Assembly: GCA_029959085.1 (NCBI GenBank)
Contig: JARWIR010000015.1
Location: 9,485,017-9,549,016 of the forward strand
DNA length: 64,000 nt
Direction: 5' to 3'
Origin: Nemophila menziesii
Taxonomy: Eukaryota > Streptophyta > Magnoliopsida > Boraginales > Hydrophyllaceae
Shown here: piece by piece, positions 1 through 11,459 of the stretch
Numbering within the stretch: position 1 is the first letter of the stretch
Layout: the number at the start of each line of letters is the position of its first letter
The notes under the pieces: generated by a model
What the model saw: only the letters and a program-made list of their open reading frames with translations
The model's database searches: none
Told to the model about the DNA's origin: nothing
Made by a program: the position numbers and the translations under genes

Positions 1-1344
1 CCCGTCAGGGTGTACATAAGCTACGTTCAAATGATTACTAATTCACCTCATTGGCTGCATGGTTAGTTAAACCCGTCAGGGTCATTAACGGATACTATGT
101 GTCTATTATCTAAGTCTGTAATTAAACCCCCCCGTCAAGGTGATCCATACGCCACTATATGGAATAGCCTAATTACTATGAGCTAAGTTTGATTCATGAC
201 TTCAAAATTAGTGATTAAAACAAATTAATAATCAACACAAAATACCTAGTCTAATTTAAAGCATTAAATCCCAAATTCTAGAAAACATAAATTAAACAGA
301 ATTGGGTTCAACCCATATAGCAATTCTCAAGTACTAAAGAAATTAGTTCATAACGGAATTAAAAACTAAAATAAAATAAAAGGAATTCATGTTCAAATAC
401 AAAAGATAAATTGATAACCTAAAGGGTAAGATGACTGATGATGGAAGAACATGACTCCTCCAGCACTAGCTTCTCCTTGCCTTCTTGCTCTAACTTGAAA
501 ACCTTAAGCCTTTTGTGTAATTCTCTAAAGTGTGTGAAAAGAGGAGGCTAAGGGGTGTATTTATAGGTGTTAGTAAGCCCTAGGTTGAATTTACTTGGAG
601 TAGAAGACAAGGCAAGAACTCTTAAATTTGTAGCCCTAAAATCTAGAAAAGGTGAGATTCAGCTGCTGATTTGTTTTGGTCATATCTCCTTCAATACTTA
701 TCCGTTTGACGCGTTCCAATATTCGAAACCGCTTGTATCGGAAATATATTTCCATTGGTGCAGACCATTCTCCCAAATTACTAGCCAATCTTAAGTTATG
801 AGCTCGTCTTTGAAACGTGGCTGGAATTTCAGATTTATTTGGTAGCTTTATATTTTCCTTCTTTGCATATATCCTTCCTTAATCTTCTTACTTCCATATA
901 AAACTTCTTTCCTTTACTTCTTTGACTTGACTTGGTCTCTAATTAATTACCGTATATCTTTTAAAGCTTTACAATAAATAAATAATTAAACTACATATGC
1001 TTTAAAAATTAATAAATCATTAAATCAAGACTAGAAATAAGAAAGTGCACTCTAAAATAAAAAACTCGAATAAAATACTTACTAACACACTAAAAATACT
1101 CTAAGACTTTAATTTTCACTTCTCCTCCTTGTAGTGGTCTTTCATGAAATTCAAGAACCTACTAACTTTTCACTAAAAATAATCAAATTAATGCACAAAA
1201 GCTCTAAAAATGCAAATAGTCTAATTCCAAGGGGAGAAAGTGTAATATGACAAAATAAGCACAAAAGTCTATCAAATAAGTCAAATATTCACCTAAAAGG
1301 ATGTCTCCAAAGGGCTAATAATTAGAACAAATAGGGAGACATCA
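1..1344 (-). mobile_element. Partial gypsy (Athila-type) LTR
   Basis: The sequence matches, by eye, positions 25296-26638 of the 5' LTR of E2 and similar stretches of the other gypsy LTRs in the window. It ends with the terminus GGGAGACATCA at 1344, which is the 5' tip of a minus-oriented LTR. The other end lies left of the window. It carries three copies of the CCCGTCAGGG-type motif (positions 1, 70 and about 126) and a TATA box at 558. The bases after 1344 do not resemble a polypurine tract, so this is either a 5' LTR or a solo LTR. No coding content. Confidence 0.85.
558..565 (-). promoter_or_regulatory. TATA box of gypsy LTR
   Basis: TATAAATA on the minus strand, in the same context (CTATAAATACACCCC, then a CT-rich leader) as in the other LTRs (14182-14189 on plus; 17401, 19893, 25857, 50120 and 58478 on minus). 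Its repeated position in every LTR supports it as the element promoter. Confidence 0.6.
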
Positions 1345-1502
1345 GTACTCGAAGCACCATAGGCGACTGAAGCATAATAGGTGCCTAAATACGAAAGGCG
1401 TTTGACATACAACAAGTGTTTGAAGCACGATAGGTGTCCGAAGTACTTATAACGTCTAAATTATAAGTTCTCGAAGATCAAAAAGTGCCTGAAGTATAAT
1501 AA
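1345..1502. repeat. Degenerate 18-bp minisatellite
   Basis: About eight imperfect copies of an 18-bp unit close to GTGCCTGAAGTACGATAG start exactly at the LTR edge: 1345-1362, 1363-1380, 1381-1397, 1398-1415, 1416-1433, 1434-1453, then after a degenerate stretch 1467-1484 and 1485-1502. Stops occur in the unit, so it is noncoding. Confidence 0.75.
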
Positions 1503-1529
1503 ATTCCTAGAAAACGTAACTTATTTAAA

Positions 1530-2100
1530 GTACGATGGACAAGTATCCGGATTATGTAAAGATACTCAATATAACTGTTGTCATTATTCAGGTCATAATG
1601 AGGAGGATGCCATAGTTGTGTGATGTACTCTTTTTTCTTCACTGACTCTTTTTCATAATCAAGAAAGTGATAGTCCTAACACTCAATACCCTTAAGTGAA
1701 AATCCAAGAGATTTAATAATTAAAGTTTTATTAACGACGACATCAGTGTACAAGTCCTCAAGTATCTAATATATTGGAAAATATGTAATGTCGTAATGAT
1801 TAGGAGCATATATTGAAATTTTGCACTCTTTTCTTTCACCGCGAGTTTTCCTAATGGGTTTTCTTGATAAGGTATTAACTAGACAGATTGAATATGTGTG
1901 ATAATCCTTGAGTAATGATGTACTCTTTTTTCTTCATCAAGTTTTGTTACACTGTGTTTTCTTGATAAAGTTTTGATGAGGCATATCTTTTAGTGGATAT
2001 CTAAGAGGGAGTGATATGAAAATTAATTAAGTGGGTATTTCAACATATTAGTGAGAAGTGTTGTTTATTTTTAATAAGAAATATACCGACGATATTGTAT
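1530..2100 (+). mobile_element. Remnant of a copia-like 3' end with polypurine tract
   Basis: Around 1620-2000 the sequence has the pattern seen upstream of the 3' LTR in some plant copia elements: repeated 'TGTACTCTTTTTTCTTC' (1624, 1919), then 'TTTCTTGATAAGG', 'GATGAGGCATAT' and 'GGATATCTAAGAGGGAG'. AAGAGGGAG at 2003-2011 would be the polypurine tract, and an LTR would begin with TGATATGAAAA at 2012. I cannot place the LTR's far end, and no coding part remains. The identification rests on remembered similarity of this noncoding region to copia elements and is only moderately sure. The 18-bp minisatellite just upstream may belong to the same remnant. The stretch 2101-2444 shows nothing I recognise. 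Confidence 0.4.
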
Positions 2101-2444
2101 GAGGATATTGTTTCTTGTATCACACAAATTCAATATGACAACATAAAAAAACAATAAAACGAAACATATATCACCTAAACATCAAAGACGCGAGTAAATA
2201 CACTGTACAATTTTCCCTTCTTCCAATTTTTTATCTTTTATCTGACTAATTTTTTTAGCAAGACAAGGAATTAGATTTGGACACTAACTGAATCGATCCG
2301 TGTTTTTCAATGAATAATTTCATAATTTTTTTTCTTTTGGCCAGGTTTTTGTTTTACATGGTTTTTTTAATAATGTTTTAATAAACCATATTATCTAATG
2401 GATAGACATCCAAAAATAAGTATTTTGAATACATCCCAAGGCAG

Positions 2445-2806
2445 TGGAGGCTCAAGCGGTGGTGGTAGTGTTGAAACGGTCAATTAGAGACAGAAACGAG
2501 GGGATTACGATCTTCTCCAATAACCTCGACTTGGTTCGGGGTATTTAGCAGGTGTCGGCTGCAAATTTGAAGTTTCGACCGTGGATTTGGCAGATTAACA
2601 GACTGGCAGCGATGGTAGCTCCAGTCTTTTTCAAGCACATTCCAAGGCAGTTTAACGGTCGTGCAGACAATTTAGCTAAACAAGCCAGACACATGGCACA
2701 ACATGAAGTAGGAAACAACTTCGATTCACTTGTTTCTCAATTTTCTCGATTAAAAATCGGATAATAGATTTAGGAATGATATTTCGTTGAAAAGTATTAC
2801 ACGCCA
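2445..2806 (+). pseudogene. LINE ORF2 RNase H C-terminal fragment
   Basis: From about 2445 one frame reads through an RNase H-like stretch (a SNNLDLVRGI segment, one stop, then VFFKHIPRQFNGRADNLAKQ at the C-terminal H..R..N..AD.LAK motif) and stops at 2762. This is the tail of the RNase H domain that closes ORF2 in plant L1-type LINEs. A short A-rich stretch at 2804-2816 may be the poly(A) end. Everything 5' of the RNase H is missing, as expected for a 5'-truncated LINE copy, and there is at least one in-frame stop near 2550. Not a functional gene. Confidence 0.65.
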
Positions 2807-3802
2807 AAAAAGAAAATACATCATATTATTAATGATGGATTTCCAAAATATCAAGGTTTTAGACTTTTATTTTTATTTATGACTTCTAATTATGTCAAGT
2901 GAATTATTTATCTCCTTATAAATATAAATCTCATTTCATTTCAATTTTTTAATTTATTTTCATATTTTAGTCTATAAAAAAAATATTTGTTTTACAAGTG
3001 AGAGCACCCACCGTTATCATTCGTTTAACATCACCAAACACGTTAAAAGCTGCAAACAGCGTCATAAACAAGTCAAATAAATAATTAAACAATTACTAGA
3101 TAAGTTAATGAAAAAGAAGAACATACTAACATGGTTTACTAAACGTAAGCATTTAAAAGTTACAACTAATTGAATTGTTTCATCCACTTGTTTGCTTTTT
3201 AGATCTCCCCATCAGTACAAGTTGACAAAAATAAATAAGTATAAAAAATAAGTTTTCCATCACACGATCCACTTCGAAAGGTATTTTAACTCTAAATGGA
3301 TAGAATTATGTCGTCACCAATTAATTAATGTAAGTTAGTATTATTATTAAAGTATTATTTGTTTATCGTTGCAATACCTGTGTATTTACATGTTAAGTGA
3401 ATATCATTTGTACTAAGTGAAGTATTGTTGTAGGATAAGGTCTACTTTCACAGTTAATCAAATGAATGAAGACATGTTCATGTCTTTAGGGATAATGAAA
3501 GATATTAAGATGGTAGGCAGTTGCTCAGGATAACTGCAAATCGTACGTGTAATTTAGTGGTTACTGCTATTTGAATGGCTGTTTGGTTTTAGATTGGCGT
3601 ATTTAAGTATTTAACTTTCCAGAATATTTTTCTTGGATGCTTCCTTCCTTTTTACCCCCCCTGATGGATGTTTCCTTCCGGTATTAGATGATGTTCTTGG
3701 TCACTTTTTGAAATATGGTAAATATTTTTAAAACTAATTAAGCTCTCACAACAGTTTTGTTAGGATCAAAGGTTATAAATAAATGATTAGTTGGCCTAAA
3801 TG
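2807..3802. other. No gene seen; AT-rich intergenic sequence
   Basis: No convincing reading frame, RNA gene or repeat terminus was found. There is a TATA-like stretch near 2920 and a GAGCACCCACCG motif at 3003 that resembles the end of some DNA-transposon MITEs, but I found no matching inverted end. Confidence 0.5.
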
Positions 3803-3829
3803 TTTTTTTTTATTTCAAAATAACCCATA

Positions 3830-6800
3830 ATTGATAGACTAATATCATTTAGCCAATCCAGAGCCGAGAGAATAGGGAGACGAAAAGTTGATGCCCCTCC
3901 TCTAAAACGGTTCTCTGTCTTGCTGTACACGCGGTACGATCTATCATCCCGTTGAATCTTTACGGTAGATGTTTGAAAAACATGTTCCATGTCTTTCAGC
4001 AATTCGGTTGATTCGCTTGATAAAAGGCTTGACTTTCCACCACGCTGTTGGCAGCGACCTGATACCTTGAAAACATCGTGGTTGTCCAAACAGATAATAG
4101 TTTTCTTTCCGGTATCCTGTAGACCTATTTTAACCTCTTCAAATACCGCCACTGCTTCTCCTTATGTAGCCGAGTTTGCCCATACCGTTTTCGAATAGAT
4201 AATCATATTGCCCGATTGTGTATCACGTTTAATTATTCTGATTCCACTATGTTCCGATTTGGTTTTGAATGATGCATCACAAGTAAAAACAGTTTGGGTA
4301 CCAATCAACTCGTTCGGTGTCCATGGGTTTGATGTGTTGCTGGGCTGTGACCTTTATGATGGGGTCCGGTCCTAGTCGTTTCCAAGTAGATCAGTCATAC
4401 CTGCATGAACATCAATAAGAACGTTTTGTGTGTCCAACTGAGAGTTTTCATGAATGGAGTTCATTTTCTGTTTCCAAATGTTCCACGTCGTTAACATAAT
4501 ATATGCCACAACTCTTTTTTTGTCCCACTGTTTAGGTTCAGCCCCTTCATTCCCCGATATTTTCTGGTAAGTCATCTTGGATCCAAATTTGAGACGCATA
4601 GCCTGCCCAAACTTGTTTACAAAAATGACATGATAATAGAAGATGTCAAGTCGTTTCAGTTTCACTGTCATACCAGTAACACCATTTCTCAGTGCTACAG
4701 TGTCGTGTATGTAAGTTTTTCTTAGCTGGTAGGATATTCCTACAAGCCTTCCAAGTAAAAGATCTAAATTTATTAGGGACATTTGATTTCCATATCCTGT
4801 TCCACAACGCCAGGTCTCGATGTTGTGCTTGTGTTGATGATTGTACTTCCTGATGTTCGGCATTAATGGTGAGTGTTCGATATCCAGATTTCGTCTTGTA
4901 TACTTCTGATTGAGAGTGTGGCCATGTAAAAGTGTCTTGTTCTTCTCTAGCTAGAATAGGAATTTGACTTATTTCTCCTTCCGTTGGTTAGGTATTACTA
5001 AGTCAATAATTTCCCAATTTCATTCGCCTATGGCAGTTTCTGTGAGCTAGTCGACCATTTCTAGATTTTTATCATTTGGTTTGTCTTTCATAATTCCCGA
5101 CTCTAATCATTTGTGTGTCCATATATTCGTATTTTCTCCATTTACAATTTATTGATTCCTTGTTGTATAAGAAGGTCACGACCCTTTAAGATGCTGGCCC
5201 ATGACCATGATCTACTCTGTAGTAATTTAACGTTGAGAAAGTCTTTATTCAGGAAATAGATACCTTTTAAGAACTTTGGCTGCCATTGAGTCCGCGCCAT
5301 GCTTGAGCTGCCAGTAATGATGTATTTATTCGTTTTAAGTCTCAGAAACCCATTACCCCCACTACTTTTGCATCAGTAATCTTTTCCCGTTTGAGCTAGT
5401 GAATTTTCCTTTTTTTTACAGTGAGTTCCACAAAAATCTAGAAATAATCAAGGTGAATTTCCTATAAAAAGACATCGGAAAGGAAAAATAGACATAACAT
5501 AGGTGGGAATAGCTTGTAAGACTGTTTTAATGAGAATTTTTTTTCCTCCTTCTGAGAGTAGTTTAGCAATCCACCCCTGAGCTTTGTTGAAAACTTTGTT
5601 CGCAATCCATGCGAGTGTTTTAACTTTAAACCTTTTGTGACAAAGTGGGATTCCAAGATATTTGCCTAAGTCTTGGCTTCCTTAATCTGTAATGTATCTA
5701 TTGCATGTTTCTTGATGTCCTCTGGTGTTTGTTAACTAACATATTGTTGATTTATTGAAGTTAACTTTTATCCCTGAGCATCTGCAGTAAGTGTCAATGC
5801 ATTCTTGGAATTCTAAGATATCCTGACCGTCCAGAGAAAGGAAAAAAAGTGAGTCATCTGCAAAAAGAGGATGCGAGATGACCAGACAGTTACGCGTAAT
5901 ACGTATCCCTTTGATGCGGCCTTCAGTGACCTTGTTTTCAATGAGGGTGATCGGTGATTCTGTTAGAAGAGAAAACAGTAGCCGGGATAAAGGGTCTCCT
6001 TGTCTCAGCCCTTGCCCAGGTTGAAAAGGAGGTTGTCTTTCCCTGTTAATATTTAATTGAAAGGTGAACATGGTAATTCAATTCCATATCCAATTAATCC
6101 AAGACTGATCAAAACCCATAGGATTTAAATAATGACATAAGAAATCCCAACGTACCTGATGTATGCTTTTGACATATCCAGTTTAACCTCCGCAAAGTGT
6201 GCTTCTTTTTTAAGCTTACATTTCATAAAAAAAGACACCTCTTGCACAATTATTATATTGTGCTGAATTGACCTACCTATAATAAAAGTTGTTTGTGTTG
6301 TTGAGGTTATTACATTCATAATTCCTTGTAATATGTTTGCAAGTATTTTGAGATAATCTTGTAACCATCGTTAACACATGAAGTCGAACGATAGTCGCCT
6401 AACCACATCTAGATGTCTCCTTTTGTAATTAATGTAATCAATGTTTCGTTTAGCTTTTTCAAGAGATGTTTTTTTTAACGAAAAAATCTGTGACCATCCC
6501 AAAGATATCTTTTCCAAAATGTCCTGGTATTCCTGGAAAAACATACCATTGAGACCGCCTGGTCCGGTTCTTTCCCAGGTCCCATATCAAAAACGACATG
6601 TTTAACTTTCTCCCGATCTGGAATCTTTGTAAGCATCAAATTCATTTCTGGGGCGACTCTTTCAGTGATACATTGTAAAGCTTCGTCGATCTTGTCGCCT
6701 TCTTGTGCCGTTAGTATTTCTTCGTAGAAGTTGTTAGATTGGGCTTTGATTTTGCAATCATTTTGTGTCTACTCTCCATTTAAATTGTGTATACCTGCTA

Positions 6801-7900
6801 ATTTGTTAACATTTCTGTGTTAGGATGTAAGGGCATAAAAGTACTTCGTGTTCTTGTCTCCATAATGTATCCACTGTTGTCTTGCTCAGTTAGACAAGTA
6901 AATCTCTTCTCGTGTCCAGTACAACTTCAGTTGGTCTCGAATTTACATTTCTTCCTAATGTTCTCTTTCAGAGAATAGTCCATCAGTTACTATAATGAGT
7001 TGACGTTCTAATTCTGTTATTATTTTTTTGTTATTCGGAAATCTGCTCTTGTAACAATTAGTCAAAGCAACTGTGTTTTATTCCTTTTGTGTAGCATAGT
7101 TGAATCGATCCCATGTCACTAGGTTCACCACAAGCATTGTAAATAATTGCCTTCCAATCTAGATGTTCGTACCAGTATGTTTCAAATTTCAAGTGCGGGT
7201 TATTACGTCTTGCTTTCCAATTGGGGTATAGAATAATCGGTGAGTGATCTGGTCCCATAGCCGGAGGTGTAAACGCAAGGGGATTTGGGTGTTTCTCCAT
7301 CTATTCACTTGTGGAAAACGCCTTGTAAATTTTAGATTTAACAATATTGTGGTATACGCGCTTGTTGGACCAAGTGTAGAAGCTTCCAAAAGTCTGGATT
7401 TCAGTTAAAAGATTGTTATAAATAAAAGTATTAAAGTTAAGGATATGATGTTGATTTGCTAGGATTTTGCTATGTCGTTCACGCAAGTTGAGAATGTTAT
7501 TAAAGTCTCCAATGATAAGGCATGGTTCGTCATGGTTTGATTTCTAGTCGCTAAGGTAGTTGTAAATTTGCTGTCTTTCATTGTACATAGTAGGGGCATG
7601 AAAAAACACATAGTAATAAAGAAATACATTGTCATTAATTCTAATAATAATATAGTAAGGACCATAATGCAAAATATTAAAAGAGACAGGTTTGTTCCAA
7701 ACAAGCAAAAAACCCAAGAGTGATCCATACTGCCTTGGGGATTAACAAAAAAAATGTGATCAAAGTTTGACCTACGAACCACCAACAAAGCATCTCTCTC
7801 TGTCAACATTGTCTCACAAAAACACGCCATAGTGGCTCTATGTTCTTTCACCATGGCCCTCAAAACCTGAACCGTCAAGGCGGCCCTTATCCCCAAATAG
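3830..7900 (-). pseudogene. LINE-2 ORF2 (EN-RT-zf-RVT-RNase H), broken
   Basis: ORF2 cuts target DNA (EEP endonuclease) and reverse-transcribes the LINE RNA in place. The endonuclease start is visible near 7896 (GIRAALTVQVLRAMVKEH, CFCETML), with IIGDFNNIL near 7510 and GPDHSPIIL near 7240, where the usual SDH is PDH. RT motifs are KLDMSKAY near 6190, GLRQGDPLS near 6010 and FADDSLFF near 5855, so the catalytic aspartates remain. A KYLG-type segment follows at about 5670. The zf-RVT-like part lies about 4863-4560, followed by KRVVAYIML. RNase H begins with FTCDASFK near 4280 and ends near 3830. Many frameshifts and stops separate these blocks. Confidence 0.85.
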
Positions 7901-7964
7901 TTCCAAAAGAGTGTGATTATTTCCTACTAGCGGCCAACTTCGGGTGACCGCTACCCCGACCTCC

Positions 7965-9411
7965 TCAATTACCTCTTCCTCCTCTCCCTACCACCTTCCC
8001 CGTGATTCTCTTATATTCTCTATTAAATACGCTCTTTCCATCTAACTCCAATGCACTCTGTCCTTTACCTCTATCAACCTTCTCTATAGATGGAGTCCCC
8101 ATAAACTGTGTCTCCTCTTCAGGATTCTCCTCTTTCTCTGACTCAGTGTCATTGTCATTCACCTCGTAGAACTCAGCAAAATTACTGTTACTTAACTCCA
8201 AGTTATTGTTCTCATCTTCCTCCTCTGCGGAATCTTCAGTATCACTTTCTTCCTCTTGTTCAACTATTCCTTGTCTGTTACCATGAGCGCTAAAACCTAT
8301 CATATTCCTCATACAAATCTTATTTGAAGTGTCATTCAAGTTCATATCTCCAACCTACGCTTAAGCATCGATTTTTTGTCCACCCATGTGTACCTCCCAC
8401 GTTCCGATTCATTGTTCCCCTCTGTCTTTTCACTGATGCGTCTATTGCCCGTTCCTCGCTTGCCTTCACTTTCTTATAAAGATCTAGGATCTGAAGGAGT
8501 TTCAAAATTAACCATATTATTCCCAACTTCATCAGTGTTATCCGCGTTCTCAGTTTCATCATCACTGAGGATGATTGTTCTTACCGCTTGGCAGTTCAAA
8601 GTACCCATATGGGCTGCCTCATTAATGATTTCATTACAAATGTTCCCTTTCCTTCCTCCCTGATCTCCTCCCATGTCATTATAATCATCTCCATCTAAAT
8701 CATCCCCATCACCCTGTTCATTTACCTCCCAAACATTGTCATTATGTCTTTTTGTCCTAAGCTCAGCGTCCCTTCCCCACCCAGGTGGTGGAGAGGGGTT
8801 TCCTTCCCTTCTGCTCCAAGTAAACACTTTAATATGAGGGCCAAAATCTTGAATTCTATTCCTTATTCCATGCAACGCTTGCTCTAGTGTCTCCCTTATG
8901 ACATATTCCATGCTCCAAGTAACAAATCTCAAATTAATTGCTGACAACCCGTTCTTCTTTGTTGGGTCGTTGCACTTATCCCTTTTATGTCCCAGTTTAC
9001 CACACGTAGAGCTGAACAACCGCATGTTTTTGTACTGAAAGTTAACCCACGCTACACCATCCTCCTGTCTCAAAGTTAACCCAAATTCAGTTAAGTTCCA
9101 TTAAAACTACCACACCCCTTACAGAATACCGCGTGATACCCAATTGAATTACCAAGTCTAAGACCCCAAAGTCTATCAAATCTCTTTTGTTATCAATTTC
9201 CAACTTGAAAATATTAGTACTTACCTTATAGACCCTAACGTTGTCTCGCTTCAAACATCGATCGAATACCAGTTTCCTAAACCCAACTAAGTTAAGCTTC
9301 TCATCACCCATAACTCGAACCATAATAACTCCTTCCCTGCGAAGATGATCCACAGTTTGAACTCTAGTGTCCAAACTAATAACTCCAATATCCGCATCCT
9401 TTGGTTCCTAC
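7965..9411 (-). pseudogene. LINE-2 ORF1 (nucleic-acid-binding), broken
   Basis: ORF1 of plant L1 elements is an RNA-binding chaperone-like protein. The N-terminal DUF4283-like part is at 9374-9087 (MVRVMGDEKLNLVGFRKLVF and following). A frameshift leads into 9073-8474, where the knuckle reads FSSTCGKLGHKRDKC: the first cysteine of the CCHC appears replaced, while the C-GKLGH-x4-C part remains. A hydrophilic, Asp/Glu-rich tail follows to 7965 (EEESDTEDSAEEEDENNN). At least two frameshifts are needed to join the parts. The 5' start is missing at the junction with gypsy P. Confidence 0.75.
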
Positions 9412-9414
9412 TAA

Positions 9415-10506
9415 GGACACTTCAAAGGTGATCGCATAGCTGCAAAAGTACTACAATCCAGTTTTTATTGGCCTACTTTACATAAGGATTGTCATGAGTA
9501 CGTTCAGAAATGTCATAGATGCCAGTTTACTAGTAATATATCTAAGAGAGATGAGATGCCACATAATAATGTTCTTGAAGTTGAAATATTCGATGTATGG
9601 GGTATTATTTTCATGGGTCCTTTTGTACCATCTAACGGAAATCTGTACATCCTACTAGCTGTTGATTACGTGTCTAAATGGGTAGAGGTTGTAGCTCTAC
9701 CAACTAATGATTCGCGAGTAGTGATTAAATTCTTAAAGTCACACATCTTCACTAGACATGGTACGCCTCGAGTTATTATCAGTGATGGAGGTTCACACTT
9801 TGTGAACAAATATCTGAAGACAGTTCTAGAGAAGTATGGTGTGAGGCATCGTGTATCTACCGTGTATCATCCACAAGCCAATGGTTAAGCTGAGGTCTCT
9901 AATCGAGAGATCAAATCCATTCTTGAGAAGATAGTTGGTTCCACACGCAAGGATTGGTCAATGAAATTAGATGATGCATTGTGGGCAGATCGTACTGCGT
10001 TCAAGACGCATGTGGGTGCATCTCCGTATCGCATCGTTTATGGTAAGGCTTGTCACTTACCTCTTGAACTTAAAATGGGTGCCTATTGGGTGATAGCGGA
10101 GATGAACATGGATCCTACCTTAGCTGCAGAGAATCGTATGATAAAGCTGAATGAACTTGATGAGTTTCGATTTCATTCCTATGAGAATGCTAAACTTTAC
10201 AAAGAAAAGACGAAAAGATGGCATGACTATCGCATTCGTGAAAAGAAATTCAAAGTTGGACAAATGGTCCTCAAGTATAACTCCAAGTTCAGCAATTATC
10301 CGGGCAAGTTGGGATCAAAGTGGTCTGGTCCGTTCGTGGTGACCAAAATTATACCGCATGGAGCTATAGAGATCGGGAATCCAGACGAGCAACGCACCTT
10401 TATGGTGAATGGGCAGCATCTGAAACTTTACCATGTAGGCGAAGATACCAATCGCAGAGTTGATCCACATCCTGGGGAGGTCATGTACCTCCTTGAAGCT
10501 GAGTAG
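9415..10506 (+). pseudogene. Gypsy P integrase (one nonsense codon)
   Basis: Integrase inserts retrotransposon cDNA into the host chromosome. The frame opens at 9415 with the zinc-binding N-terminal part (GHFKGD...[15 protein letters not shown]), then the catalytic core: Asp in EIFDVWG, Asp in IISDGG and Glu in AEVSNREIK. A single TAA at 9886-9888 splits the frame exactly where related integrases have Gln (HPQANG-stop-AEVSN), so CAA became TAA. Otherwise the frame is open to 10506. The C-terminal module reads KWSGPFVVTKI followed by VNGQHLKLY, the GPF/Y domain of chromatin-targeting gypsy integrases. Sequence style ([24 protein letters not shown]) fits the Athila/Tat group. RT and RNase H would lie upstream but are gone. 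Confidence 0.9.
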
Positions 10507-10725
10507 ATGCGTAAGATAACCTGTCGAGCTTAACGACGTTAAACGAAAGCCAGTTCATTATATATTAGTTTATTGCTTTATGTTTTTCAATTCCTAGTCT
10601 ATAATTCTAAGTCAGAGTCGAGTTTTAGTGTCTACTTTTAAAAGAAATGAGAAAGGTAGTGTGTTAATGGTGCAGTAATTGAGTTTGAGGTGCTAAGGAA
10701 CGGAAAAGAATAATCTGCTGCTCTG

Positions 10726-11101
10726 ACCGGTAGGCCGGCGAGATTTCTGGTATGCCGGCAGAGCAGGAACACGTGCCCACGGGTCCAAGGCTCGGGTTGT
10801 TTACCGAGAGGTAGAGAAAATTCAAAGCGACGCACCGGCATGCCGCCGAGAATTCCGGTATGCCGGCCATATGAAAAGCACGTGCCCTCGGGTAGCTTGC
10901 CTCTGGTATTTTGACGGAGTTCACCCCTGGACAAAACACGGCACCGGCATTGCCGGCCATCAGCCCCGGTATGCCGATAAACAAAAAACACGTGGCCTCG
11001 GGTAGCGGCTCGGGTTGTTTGCCGAGAGGTACGAAAAGAAACACGTCCAGCACCGGCATGCCGCCGAGAATTTCGGTATACCGGCCCGCATGTCGGTTTG
11101 G
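10726..11101 (+). repeat. GC-rich ~109-bp tandem palindrome array (3.5 copies)
   Basis: Units start at 10726, 10834, 10943 and 11052 (lengths 108, 109, 109 and a 50-bp partial). Each opens with ACCGGCATGCCG-like and CGGTATGCCGG-like palindromes, followed in the three full units by a CACGTG box (10770, 10879, 10989), CTCGGG and CCGAGAGGTA-like blocks. Perfect 10-bp palindromes CGGCATGCCG lie at 10836-10845 and 11054-11063. It is far more GC-rich than its surroundings. Open frames crossing it (such as on the minus strand at 10638-11123) are by-products of the repeat. Confidence 0.9.
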
Positions 11102-11184
11102 AAGAGATTGATGCCTTATACACCTCTTACCTTATCAAGAGCAAACCTTAGCCTCTCCCATACGAATTTTCTAGCTTCCAAACT

Positions 11185-11192
11185 TATAAATA
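11185..11192 (+). promoter_or_regulatory. Internal TATA box before the 3' ORF of P
   Basis: TATAAATA sits about 85 bp after the palindrome array. A C/A/T-rich leader with little G follows up to the ATG at 11460. The same order (array, TATA-like box, pyrimidine-rich leader, ORF) is seen in E3 and E2, and in X apart from the ORF, which suggests a promoter separate from the LTR. Function is inferred. Confidence 0.45.
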
Positions 11193-11459
11193 GACCTTGA
11201 AGCCTGATTAAACCTCTACAACAAATACAATAACATCAATAATTCTCTCCTCCATCCTCCATAAACACATCTTCTTCATCAAATTCATCACAATACACCA
11301 TTAAACACCATCAAGATCATCAAGCTTTCAAGAATTCTTCCAAGATTCATCAAGAAACCTTCTTCTTTAATCAAATCCAAGAAATAAACTCAAGCTACAC
11401 CAAGTTTTCTTAACTTTATTTAATCCTTGGTATAACTTGAGTTTGGGATCAATTCAACC

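Larger units (their letters stand above)
3803..9411 (-). mobile_element. Degraded L1-type LINE (LINE-2)
   Basis: Read on the minus strand from right to left: ORF1 (DUF4283-like part, zinc knuckle, acidic tail), ORF2 endonuclease, reverse transcriptase, thumb/connection, zf-RVT-like region and RNase H, then a short poly(A) (T-run at 3803-3811 on plus). At about 5.6 kb it is close to full length for a plant L1. The right edge abuts the integrase of gypsy P at about 9412. I saw no clear target-site duplication (flanks 'TTGGCCTAAATG' and 'CTACTAAGGACAC'), so the right edge may be a deletion junction. All frames are broken. Confidence 0.85.

Noticed and set aside
3003..3014. GAGCACCCACCG as the end of a DNA-transposon MITE
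   Set aside because: No inverted partner terminus or target duplication found nearby.
10638..11200. Overlapping open frames on both strands across the GC-rich array of P
   Set aside because: They arise from the tandem palindromic repeat, have no family motifs, and conflict with each other.
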